Notes under the pieces: generated by a model
The model's database searches: none
Seen by the model: the letters and a program-made list of their open reading frames with translations, nothing else
What the model was told of the DNA's origin: nothing
Part shown: positions 25,616 to 33,142 of the stretch, in pieces
Position numbering within the stretch: position 1 is the first letter of the stretch
How the letters are laid out: each line of letters starts with the position of its first letter
Program-made: the position numbers and the translations under genes
Source of the DNA: Streptomyces coeruleorubidus
Lineage (GTDB): Bacteria; Actinomycetota; Actinomycetes; Streptomycetales; Streptomycetaceae
DNA: 64,000 nucleotides
Direction of reading: 5' to 3'
NCBI RefSeq assembly: GCF_008705135.1
Contig: NZ_CP023694.1
Span: forward strand, 2,914,001 to 2,978,000

Positions 25616-25674
25616 GGGGCGAAGCTATCCGCCCCCACCGGCGCCCTCAGCCCGTTTTGGACGTGCGGGTACAG

Positions 25675-25880
25675 TAAGCGGGTCGTCATCACACCCGTAC
25701 GGGGGGAAGCCGGTGCAATTCCGGCGCTGACCCGCAACCGTGTACCGCCCGCAGGGCGGTGAGCCGGATCGCCCCGTGCGGATCGTGACCGGCTCACGTG
25801 CCCGGCAGCCCGCCGGTGTACGGCACCGTCGAGGTATACGGAGCCGAGCCGCCGGGGGTGCCCCGTGCTGCCCGGCTCCC
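25675..25880 (+). ncRNA. cobalamin riboswitch
   Basis: GGGAAGCCGGTGCAATTCCG followed by GCGCTGACCCGCAACCGTG matches the conserved GGGAA-GGUG-CAAUUCC-CUGACCCGCAAC core of adenosylcobalamin-type riboswitches, and GAGCCGGATCGCC resembles the B12 box. A later pairing GGAGCCG (25840-25846) with CGGCTCC (25873-25879) lies just before the ribosome-binding site region and may be the expression platform. It precedes a five-gene ECF transporter operon. Confidence 0.88.
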
Positions 25881-25905
25881 CCACAGGGAGAGGCACCCGC
25901 CGATC

Positions 25906-27123
25906 ATGAACGTCCGCCGCAGCGCCGCGGTCCTGGCCGCCGTCGCCGTGGTCGGCGCCGCCACACCGGCCGCCGCCGACCCGTCCCCTTCTCCGTCCCA
26001 GGCGTTCCCCTCCGCCCTGTACGGCGGCAAGGACCCGAAGTTCGACGGCGTCTGGCGCCAGTCGCTCGCCCTGCTCGCGCAGAAGACGGTGGGTGTGAAG
26101 CCGGCGGCGAAGTCCGTGGAGTGGCTGGTGCGCCAGCAGTGCGCGGACGGTTCCTTCGCCCCGTACCGCGCCGATCCCACCGCCGCGTGCGACGCCAAGA
26201 CCATGGTCGACACGAACCAGACGGCAGCCGCCGTCCAGGCCCTCACCGCCCTCGGCGGGCACGACGCCGTCACCGGCAAGGCCGTCGCCTGGCTGAAGTC
26301 CGTCCAGACCAAGGACGGCGGCTGGGGCTACACGCCCGGCGGCGCCAGCGACACCAACTCCACGTCCGTCGTCATCGGCGCGCTGACCGCCGCCGGCGAG
26401 AAGCCGCAACAGGTCGAGAAGGGCGGCAAGTCGCCCTACGACGCGCTCCAGAAGCTGACCCTCGGCTGTGACGGCGACGACGCGGGCGCCTTCGCGTTCC
26501 AGCCGGACAAGAAGGGCAGGCTCGCCGCCAACGCCGACGCCACGGCGGCGGGTGTGCTGGGCTCACTGGGCAAGGGCATGGTGGTGAAGCCCGGCGAGAA
26601 GACCGAGGCCGCGAAGGGCCAAGCCTGCGAGGACAAGAAGACGCCGCAGCAGGCCGCGGCCAACGGAGCCGCCTACCTCACCAAGGCTCTCGCCGAGGAC
26701 GGCCACCTCACCTCGGCCCTCCCGGGCGCGGATCCCCAGCCCGACTACGGCAACACCGCCGACGCGGTCGTCGCGCTCGCCGCGCGGGGCGACACCGGGC
26801 AGGCGGAGAGGTCCCTGAGCTGGCTGGAGAAGAACGCCTCGGCCTGGGCCTCCCAGAACGGTCCCGCCGCCTACGCCCAGTTGATCTTCGCCGCCCACGC
26901 GACGGGCACGAACCCGCGCGACTTCGGCGGCACCGACCTGGTGAAGCAGCTGAACGCGACGGGCCCGGCCCCGCAGACCGCAGAGAAGACCCAGGCCGCG
27001 GAAGAGGAGAGCGACGCGGACTCGGGCCCCTTCGGCGTCTGGTGGTACGTGGGTGTCTGCCTCGTCGCCGGTGTCGGCATCGGCTTCCTCTTCAGCGGCC
27101 GCAGGAACAGGCAGCAGCCGTGA
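25906..27123 (+). CDS. surface-anchored alpha/alpha-toroid protein under B12 riboswitch (candidate cobalamin-binding)
   Basis: 405 residues. Signal peptide (MNVRRSAAVLAAVAVVGAAT...AAA), then repeated helical hairpins containing QCADGSFAPYR, TNQTAAAVQALTAL, TKDGGWGYTPGG and TAAGVLGSLGKG. This is the prenyltransferase/squalene-oxidase-repeat (alpha/alpha toroid) pattern, the fold also used by intrinsic factor and transcobalamin. A C-terminal hydrophobic segment (VWWYVGVCLVAGVGIGFLF) plus SGRRNRQ anchors it to the membrane with the toroid outside. Because it is the first gene after a cobalamin riboswitch, I infer cobalamin or precursor capture. Stop overlaps the next start (GTGA). Confidence 0.8.
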   Translation: MNVRRSAAVLAAVAVVGAATPAAADPSPSPSQAFPSALYGGKDPKFDGVWRQSLALLAQKTVGVKPAAKSVEWLVRQQCADGSFAPYRADPTAACDAKTMVDTNQTAAAVQALTALGGHDAVTGKAVAWLKSVQTKDGGWGYTPGGASDTNSTSVVIGALTAAGEKPQQVEKGGKSPYDALQKLTLGCDGDDAGAFAFQPDKKGRLAANADATAAGVLGSLGKGMVVKPGEKTEAAKGQACEDKKTPQQAAANGAAYLTKALAEDGHLTSALPGADPQPDYGNTADAVVALAARGDTGQAERSLSWLEKNASAWASQNGPAAYAQLIFAAHATGTNPRDFGGTDLVKQLNATGPAPQTAEKTQAAEEESDADSGPFGVWWYVGVCLVAGVGIGFLFSGRRNRQQP

Positions 27124-27752
27124 TCCGCCGGGCCGTTCTCCTTCTCCTGGCCGCGCTCCTGCTGTGTGCGGGAGCGGGCCAGGCCCAGGCCGCCGGGTAC
27201 CGGTACTGGTCGTTCTGGGACCGCGACGGCGACCACTGGGTCTACGCCACCCAGGGCCCGTCCATGGCCCGCCCCTCGGACGGCGACGTCCAGGGCTTCC
27301 GCTTCGCGGTGAGCGAGGACTCCGCGGATGCGTCCCGGCCGCGGGGCCGGGCGGACTTCGAGACGATCTGCGCGAAAACGCCCGCGCAGGACGGCAAGAA
27401 GCGGGTGGCCCTGCTGCTCGACTTCGGCACGACGACGGACGCGCCGTCCGGCGAAACGCCGCCCGCGCCTCGAACGGCCTGCGCACAGGTGTCTCCCGAC
27501 GCGACGACGGCAGAGGCCCTCGCCACGGTGGCCAAGCCGTTGCGCTACGACACGAACGCCCTGTTGTGTGCCATCTCGGGCTACCCGGAGAAGGGTTGCG
27601 GGGAACAAGTGGCCGGGAAGCAGAAGCCGTCCGCGCAGAAGAAGGCCACCTCGGACGACGGCCCGTCCCTCGGCCTGGTGGCGGGAATCGCCGTGGTGGC
27701 GGTACTGGGCGGGGCAGCGATCTGGCAGGTACGGCGGCGTGGCCAGTCCTAG
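27120..27752 (+). CDS. secreted membrane-anchored protein of ECF/B12 operon
   Basis: 210 residues; GTG start overlapping the preceding stop. N-terminal signal peptide (LLLLAALLLCAGAGQAQA), an ectodomain beginning GYRYWSFWDRDGDHWVYATQ and containing DGDVQGFRFAVS, three cysteines in the second half, and a C-terminal helix (GLVAGIAVVAVLGGAAIW) followed by RRRGQS. Relatives are, to my recollection, catalogued in Streptomyces as an SCO2322-type family without function. Its place between the toroid protein and EcfT suggests a surface partner in vitamin capture. Confidence 0.75.
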   Translation: MIRRAVLLLLAALLLCAGAGQAQAAGYRYWSFWDRDGDHWVYATQGPSMARPSDGDVQGFRFAVSEDSADASRPRGRADFETICAKTPAQDGKKRVALLLDFGTTTDAPSGETPPAPRTACAQVSPDATTAEALATVAKPLRYDTNALLCAISGYPEKGCGEQVAGKQKPSAQKKATSDDGPSLGLVAGIAVVAVLGGAAIWQVRRRGQS

Positions 27753-28821
27753 CTACGGCGCATCCCTCCACCCCGGTGCCTGGTGGCTCTGGTCCCTTTC
27801 CCTCGGCACCGCGGCCACCCGCACCACCAACCCCCTCCTCCTCACCCTCCTCATCACGGTCTCCGCCTACGTCGTGGCCACCCGCCGCCCCGACACCCCC
27901 TGGTCCCGCTCCTACGGCGCCTTCGTCAAACTCGCTTTCGCCGTCCTGCTCATCCGCCTCCTCTTCGCCGTGATCCTCGGCTCACCCATCCCCGGCACGC
28001 ACACCCTCCTCACCCTCCCCGAAGTCGGCCTCCCCGCCTGGGCCCAGGGCATCCGCCTCGGCGGCGAGGTCACCGCCGAGGCCCTCACCTTCGCCCTGTA
28101 CGACGGCCTGAAGCTGGCCACCCTGCTCATCTGCGTCGGCGCCGCGAACGCCCTCGCCAACCCCTCCCGCCTGCTCAAGTCCCTCCCGGGCGCCCTGTAC
28201 GAGATGGGCGTCGCGGTCGTCGTGGCCCTGACCTTCGCGCCCAGCCTCATCGCCGACGTCCAGCGCCTCCGCGCCGCCCGCCGTCTGCGCGGCCGCCCGG
28301 ACAAGGGCGTCCGGGGCCTGCTGCACGTGGGCCTGCCGGTCCTGGAGGACGCGCTGGAGCGCTCGGTGTCGCTCGCCGCCGCGATGGACGCCCGCGGCTA
28401 CGGCCGTACCGCCCAGGTCCCCGCCGCCGTCCGCCGCACCACCGCCGCCCTCACCCTCGGCGGGCTGCTCGGCGTGTGCGCCGGAACGTACGGTCTGCTC
28501 ACCGCCGAGGGCGCCGCGTACGGCATCCCGGTACTCCTCACCGGTCTCGCCGCCGCCCTCGCGGGTCTCCGGCTCGGCGGACGGCGCTCGCTGCGCACCC
28601 GGTACCGCCCCGACCGCTGGGACGTGCGCGCCTGGCTGGTCGTCACCTCGGGCGCGGCGGTCGCCGCGCTCCTCACGCTCGCCGCCGCCCGGAACCCCGC
28701 GGCCCTGCACCCCGGCGTGGTGCCGCTCGTGGCTCCCACGCTCCCCCTCTGGCCCGCGGCGGCGATCCTCCTCGGTCTGCTGCCCGCTTTCGTCGCCCCC
28801 GACCCCAAGGAGCCGTCGTGA
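27739..28821 (+). CDS. ECF transporter transmembrane component EcfT (CbiQ-like)
   Basis: 360 residues from a GTG at 27739 that overlaps the previous gene by 14 bp. About eight hydrophobic segments. The cytoplasmic coupling motifs are present: ALANPSRLLKSLPGALYEMG and LERSVSLAAAMDARGYGRTA, the Ala-Arg-Gly helices that dock on the ATPases. Forms the energising module with the tandem ATPase that follows. The stop overlaps the ATPase start. Confidence 0.9.
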   Translation: MASPSYGASLHPGAWWLWSLSLGTAATRTTNPLLLTLLITVSAYVVATRRPDTPWSRSYGAFVKLAFAVLLIRLLFAVILGSPIPGTHTLLTLPEVGLPAWAQGIRLGGEVTAEALTFALYDGLKLATLLICVGAANALANPSRLLKSLPGALYEMGVAVVVALTFAPSLIADVQRLRAARRLRGRPDKGVRGLLHVGLPVLEDALERSVSLAAAMDARGYGRTAQVPAAVRRTTAALTLGGLLGVCAGTYGLLTAEGAAYGIPVLLTGLAAALAGLRLGGRRSLRTRYRPDRWDVRAWLVVTSGAAVAALLTLAAARNPAALHPGVVPLVAPTLPLWPAAAILLGLLPAFVAPDPKEPS

Positions 28822-30455
28822 TCCGCTTCGAGGATGTGTCCGTGACGTACGACGGTGCCGGTGAACCCACCGTCCAGGGCGTCGACTTCGAGGTCCCGGA
28901 GGGCGAACTGGTCCTCCTCGCCGGCCCGTCCGGTGTCGGCAAGTCCACCGTCCTGGGCGCGGTCAGCGGGCTCGTCCCGCACTTCACCGGCGGCACCCTG
29001 CGGGGCAGGGTCACGGTCGCGGGCCGCGACACCCGCACCCACAAGCCGCGCGAACTCGCCGACGTCGTCGGCACTGTGGGCCAGGACCCCCTCTCCCACT
29101 TCGTCACCGACACCGTCGAGGACGAACTCGCCTACGGCATGGAGTCGCTGGGCCTCGCCCCCGACGTGATGCGGCGCCGCGTCGAGGAGACGCTCGACCT
29201 GCTCGGCCTGGCGGGCCTGCGCCACCGTCCGATCGCCACGCTCTCCGGCGGCCAGCAGCAGCGCGTCGCGATCGGCTCGGTCCTCACCCCGCACCCGAGC
29301 GTCCTCGTCCTGGACGAGCCGACCTCCGCGCTCGACCCGGCCGCCGCCGAGGAGGTCCTGGCGGTCCTCCAGCGACTCGTGCACGATCTCGGCACGACGG
29401 TCCTCATGGCCGAACACCGCCTGGAACGCGTCATCCAGTACGCCGACCAGGTCGTCCTGCTGCCGGGCCCGGGCGCCGCCCCCGTGCTGGGCCCTCCGGC
29501 AGAGGTGATGGCCGTCTCCCCGGTGTATCCACCGGTGGTGGCCCTGGGTCGCCTGGCGGGCTGGAGCCCCCTGCCGATGACCGTCCGCGACGCCCGCCGC
29601 CGAGCATCAGACCTACGCAAACAACTCGAGGTTCGGGAGGGCATCGTCCCTCAGGGGCGCGGGGAACTGCGCGACCAGCCCCCCACAAGCCGCACAGCCG
29701 AAGTACAAGCCCTCTCGGTCACCCGATCCCGCATCCAAGCCCTCCGCGGCATCGACCTCACCATCACCCCCGGCGAGACGATCGCCCTCATGGGCCGCAA
29801 CGGCGCCGGGAAGTCCACCCTGCTCAACTCCCTGGTCGGCCTGGTCACCCCCAGCGGCGGATCCGTCCGGGTCGGGGACGCAGTCCCCCACCGCACACCG
29901 CCGAAGGCCCTCGTCCGCAAAGTCGGCCTCGTCCCGCAGGAACCCCGCGACCTGCTCTACGCCGACACCGTCGCCGCCGAGTGCGCGGCGGCCGACCAGG
30001 ACGCGGACGCGGAACCCGGCACCTGCCGTGCCCTGGTCACCGAACTGCTCCCCGGCGTCAGCGACGACACCCACCCCCGGGACCTCTCGGAGGGCCAGCG
30101 GCTCGCCCTCGCCCTGGCCGTCGTGCTGACCGCCCGGCCCCCGCTGCTCCTGCTGGACGAGCCGACCCGCGGCCTGGACTACGCGGCGAAGGCCCGCCTG
30201 GTCGCGGTGCTCCGAACCCTCGCCGCCGAGGGGCACGCCATCGTGCTGGCCACGCACGACGTGGAGCTGGCCGCCGAGATCGCCCACCGGGTGGTGCTGC
30301 TCGCCGACGGCGAGGTGATCGCCGACGGCCCGACGGCGGACGTCGTGGTCTCCTCCCCTTCCTTCGCCCCGCAGGTCACCAAGATCCTGGCCCCGCAGCA
30401 CTGGCTCACGGTCTCCCAGGTCCGCGCGGCCCTCCAGCCCGGGACCGACTCGTGA
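28818..30455 (+). CDS. ECF transporter tandem ATPase (EcfA-EcfA' fusion)
   Basis: 545 residues from a GTG at 28818. Two ABC ATPase domains in one chain: the first has Walker A GPSGVGKST, signature LSGGQQQRVAIG and Walker B VLVLDEPTSALDP; the second has GRNGAGKST, a degenerate signature LSEGQRLALALA and LLLLDEPTRGLDY. The two are joined by a linker (about residues 272-295) partly encoded by the genus repeat CCCTCAGGGGCGCGGGG. Hydrolyses ATP to drive substrate release through EcfT/EcfS. Overlaps both neighbours by 4 bp. Confidence 0.93.
   Translation: MIRFEDVSVTYDGAGEPTVQGVDFEVPEGELVLLAGPSGVGKSTVLGAVSGLVPHFTGGTLRGRVTVAGRDTRTHKPRELADVVGTVGQDPLSHFVTDTVEDELAYGMESLGLAPDVMRRRVEETLDLLGLAGLRHRPIATLSGGQQQRVAIGSVLTPHPSVLVLDEPTSALDPAAAEEVLAVLQRLVHDLGTTVLMAEHRLERVIQYADQVVLLPGPGAAPVLGPPAEVMAVSPVYPPVVALGRLAGWSPLPMTVRDARRRASDLRKQLEVREGIVPQGRGELRDQPPTSRTAEVQALSVTRSRIQALRGIDLTITPGETIALMGRNGAGKSTLLNSLVGLVTPSGGSVRVGDAVPHRTPPKALVRKVGLVPQEPRDLLYADTVAAECAAADQDADAEPGTCRALVTELLPGVSDDTHPRDLSEGQRLALALAVVLTARPPLLLLDEPTRGLDYAAKARLVAVLRTLAAEGHAIVLATHDVELAAEIAHRVVLLADGEVIADGPTADVVVSSPSFAPQVTKILAPQHWLTVSQVRAALQPGTDS
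29648..29700. repeat. interspersed Streptomyces repeat embedded in the ATPase linker
   Basis: CCCTCAGGGGCGCGGGGAAC continuing as TGCGCGACCAGCC is the genus-typical interspersed repeat, here in frame between the two ABC domains, coding for PQGRGELRDQPPTSRTA. The same 17-base core occurs between genes at about 15188. Confidence 0.65.
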
Positions 30456-31276
30456 GCGCCCAGCGTCAGGCCCGGGCCGTCCGCCTCGGCCCCCGCTCGG
30501 TCGCCGCGCTGGCCCTCGTCAGCGCCGTGGGCGTCGTCGCCTTCGGCTGGCCGTTCCTGACCCCGCCCACCTCGCGGCTCAGCGCCCACGCGCAGGACGC
30601 GCCCTGGCTCTTCGCGGGCCTGCTGGTGCTGCTCGTGGCGGTGGTGGCCGCGGCGATCTCGGAGACCGGTCTCGGCCCGAAGGCGGTCGCGATGCTCGGC
30701 GTGCTGGCCGCCACGGGTGCGGCCCTGCGGCCGATCGGCGCCGGTACCGCCGGGATCGAGCCGATGTTCTTCCTGATGGTGCTGAGCGGGCGGGTCCTCG
30801 GCCCGGGGTTCGGGTTCGTCCTCGGCTCGGTGACGATGTTCGCGTCCGCGCTGCTCACGGGCGGGGTGGGCCCGTGGCTGCCGTTCCAGATGCTGGCGAT
30901 GGGCTGGTTCGCGATGGGCGCGGGCCTGCTGCCGGGCCCGGACCGGCTGCGCGGCCGTGCGGAGCTCGTGCTGCTCGCGGCCTACGGCTTCCTCGCCGCC
31001 TTCGCCTACGGCACGGTCATGAACCTGGCCGGCTGGCCCTTCATGAGCGCCCTCGCCTCCCACGTCGCCTTCGACCCGCACGCGGCGGTCGCCGGCAACC
31101 TGGCCCGTTTCCTCGCGTACTGCCTGGCCACCTCGCTGGGCTGGGACCTGGGCCGGGCCGTCGTCACGGTCGTCCTGACGCTCACGCTCGGCCCCGCGAT
31201 CCTCCGGGCGCTGCGCCGCGCCACTCGCCGGGCGGCCTTCGAGACGCCGGTCACGTTCGACGCGCCCCGGACGTGA
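30452..31276 (+). CDS. ECF transporter S component (substrate-specific membrane subunit)
   Basis: 274 residues from a GTG at 30452 (GTGA overlap). Six or so hydrophobic segments, beginning SVAALALVSAVGVVAFGWPF, with GAALRPIGAGTAGIEPMFFL and FGFVLGSVTMFASALLTGGV typical of EcfS-like proteins. In ECF systems this subunit binds the vitamin. The cobalamin riboswitch upstream of the operon points to cobalamin or a corrinoid/lower-ligand precursor, by inference. Cytoplasmic membrane. Confidence 0.85.
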   Translation: MSAQRQARAVRLGPRSVAALALVSAVGVVAFGWPFLTPPTSRLSAHAQDAPWLFAGLLVLLVAVVAAAISETGLGPKAVAMLGVLAATGAALRPIGAGTAGIEPMFFLMVLSGRVLGPGFGFVLGSVTMFASALLTGGVGPWLPFQMLAMGWFAMGAGLLPGPDRLRGRAELVLLAAYGFLAAFAYGTVMNLAGWPFMSALASHVAFDPHAAVAGNLARFLAYCLATSLGWDLGRAVVTVVLTLTLGPAILRALRRATRRAAFETPVTFDAPRT

Positions 31277-31320
31277 AGCCCCCCACATGACCCGCGTCAC
31301 GTACGAAGCGGGGCCGTAGG

Positions 31321-31480
31321 AACAATGCCCGGTCACGGGACAGGCCTTCCGGGCGCATGCGACCAGACCTAGTAAAAGGGGTTGTTGCGGGCATCCGGTG
31401 GGCCTGCTTCTCTGACCAGGCCCACCCCCCAAGAACCGAAGGCGGCGGCCCCCTGATCCCCGGGGCCGTCGCCTTCGTCC
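31321..31480 (+). ncRNA. candidate structured RNA / multi-hairpin region
   Basis: A closing helix ATGCCCG (31325-31331) with CGGGCAT (31388-31394) is followed by a perfect 10-bp hairpin, GGTGGGCCTG(10)CAGGCCCACC at 31397-31426, and a 12-bp GC hairpin (31441-31473) ending near TTCGTCC. The arrangement suggests a small RNA with its own terminator, or a strong terminator for the ECF operon. An 80-codon reading frame here has no coding character. Confidence 0.4.
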
Positions 31481-31496
31481 ACTTGTTCTGGAGCTT

Positions 31497-32417
31497 CTAC
31501 TTGCTCTCGATCTTCCCCAACGGGTTGGGGTCCTCCTCCAGCGCGATCACCGCCGCCTTCCAGCTGGTGTCCCCGGGGTGGAGGGCGCTGCGCAGGTAGG
31601 AGGTGGTGAGGTGCTGGAGCAGGGCGACGCGTGCGGGACTCTCGTCGGTCGTCTCCGCCACCTCGTAGCCGGGGATGCCCCCGAGCGAGTGCTCCGCCCC
31701 GAACAGTGTGAGGAGGCTCTTGCTTCCCGGGCTGTAGGTGTAGGGGTCGGTGAACCAGTCAGGTCCGCGCGTGGACAGCGCGGAGTCGTCGCGGTCCCCG
31801 GCGACGATGAGCGCCGGCGTGGTCATGGTGTCGAAGGACGGCCTCATGAAGGGGAGGTGCTCGACGGCGAACGGCGTCAGGTCGTCGCCCAGGCCGGCCG
31901 TGGCGAGCAGCACACCCGCCTTCACACGGGGGTCGGACATGTCCTCGCCGGGAACACCGTCGGGGTCGAGGACGCGCGCGCCCAGGAGCGTGCTCGCCGT
32001 CTGGGCTCCCCACGAGTGGCCGGCCACGGCGACGCGGTCGCGGTCGACGCGCCCGGCGAGGCCCGGCACGGAGGCTTCCAGAACGTCGAGTCCGTCCAGC
32101 ACGCGCTTGAGGTCCTCTATGCGGAAGCGCCAGATCCGCGGCGTACGGGGATCGTCGGCGGGCAGGCCCAGCGTCCTGGAGTCCAGGTGGGTGGGCTGGA
32201 GGACCACGAAGCCCCGTGCGGCCCAGAAGTCGGCCAGCGGGGCGTAGCCGTTCATCGACCAGCCGAAGCCGTGCGAGAAGACGACCACGGGCAGATCGCC
32301 GCCGGTGGCGGGGGCGGACACGCGGACCTGAAGGTCCTCGCCACGGCCCGGGGCGGGCAGGACCACCGGCTTCGCGGAGATCACCGTGGTCGCGTCGGAC
32401 AGGGAAGTGCCGGGCAT
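31497..32417 (-). CDS. alpha/beta hydrolase (chlorophyllase/dienelactone hydrolase-like)
   Basis: 306 residues. Oxyanion-side VVVFSHGFGWSMNGYAPLAD, nucleophile elbow GHSWGAQT (S135), acid region IVAGDRDDSA and catalytic His in GAEHSLGG are all visible. Probably a cytosolic esterase. It is divergent from a TetR gene, and two identical-type palindromes lie between them, so it is very likely the TetR target. Its stop region runs into the multi-hairpin region after the ECF operon. Confidence 0.87.
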   Translation of the reverse strand: MPGTSLSDATTVISAKPVVLPAPGRGEDLQVRVSAPATGGDLPVVVFSHGFGWSMNGYAPLADFWAARGFVVLQPTHLDSRTLGLPADDPRTPRIWRFRIEDLKRVLDGLDVLEASVPGLAGRVDRDRVAVAGHSWGAQTASTLLGARVLDPDGVPGEDMSDPRVKAGVLLATAGLGDDLTPFAVEHLPFMRPSFDTMTTPALIVAGDRDDSALSTRGPDWFTDPYTYSPGSKSLLTLFGAEHSLGGIPGYEVAETTDESPARVALLQHLTTSYLRSALHPGDTSWKAAVIALEEDPNPLGKIESK

Positions 32418-32456
32418 GGGAGTGCCTTCCGGTCAGGTCTGTCATCATGAATGAAA

Positions 32457-32504
32457 CGGAACGTCGTTCCGATTACGACACCCAAGATACGGAACACCGT
32501 TCCG
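32457..32504. promoter_or_regulatory. two 15-bp TetR operators 33 bp apart
   Basis: CGGAACGTCGTTCCG (32457-32471) and CGGAACACCGTTCCG (32490-32504) are near-identical palindromes with consensus CGGAACnnCGTTCCG. Centre-to-centre spacing is 33 bp, about three helical turns, so two dimers could bind on one face. They lie between the hydrolase and TetR genes. Confidence 0.75.
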
Positions 32505-32548
32505 CTTTACAACCGCACGGAAGTTCAACCGCACGGAAGGACGTCACG

Positions 32549-33139
32549 GTGAACGACAGCGGCCAGAGCTCCGGAAGCTCAGCCCGGTCCAAGCGCAAGG
32601 ACGCCCGGCGCAACCAGCAGGCCCTGCTGGACGCGGCCGCCGAGGTCTTCGTCAGCTCGGGCGTGGACGCGCCGGTACGGGACATCGCGGCCAAGGCCGG
32701 CGTCGGGACGGGCACGATCTACCGCCACTTCCCCACCCGGGCGGATCTCGTCATCGCCGTCTACCGCCACCAGGTCGACGCCTGCGCCGAAGCCGGCCCG
32801 GCCCTGCTGGCGGCCGGCCCGACGCCCCATGCCGCCCTGGTGCGGTGGGTCGATCTCTTCGTCGACTTCCTGGTCACCAAGCACGGCCTGGCCACCGCGA
32901 TGCAGGGGGACAGCACCTGCTTCGGGCCGCTGCACACCTACTTCCTCGACCGCCTCCTGCCGGTGTGCACCCAACTGCTCGACGCCGCCGCCGATTCCGG
33001 CGAGATCCGCTCCGACCTCGACGCCTACCAGTTCATGCGCGGCATCGGGAACCTCTGCGTCGGCGCCGACACCGACCCCCGCTACGACGCGCGCCGGCTG
33101 GTCGCGCTCCTCGTCGCGGGACTACGCCAACCGCACTGA
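32549..33139 (+). CDS. TetR-family regulator
   Basis: 196 residues from a GTG at 32549 with GGAAGG upstream. N-terminal HTH: RRNQQALLDAAAEVFVSSGV, APVRDIAAKAGVGTGTIYRH, FPTRADLVIAVYRH. The C-terminal ligand domain is of the SBDI-like type (HAALVRWVDLFVDFLVTKHG). Probably represses itself and the divergent alpha/beta hydrolase through the twin palindromes upstream. It converges on CYP125 with a 3 bp gap. Ligand unknown. Confidence 0.88.
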   Translation: MNDSGQSSGSSARSKRKDARRNQQALLDAAAEVFVSSGVDAPVRDIAAKAGVGTGTIYRHFPTRADLVIAVYRHQVDACAEAGPALLAAGPTPHAALVRWVDLFVDFLVTKHGLATAMQGDSTCFGPLHTYFLDRLLPVCTQLLDAAADSGEIRSDLDAYQFMRGIGNLCVGADTDPRYDARRLVALLVAGLRQPH

Positions 33140-33142
33140 CCG

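Noticed and set aside
31357..31599. 80-codon plus-strand frame across the multi-hairpin region
   Set aside because: It runs through strong hairpins and the 3' end of the hydrolase gene, with no coding bias or ribosome-binding site.
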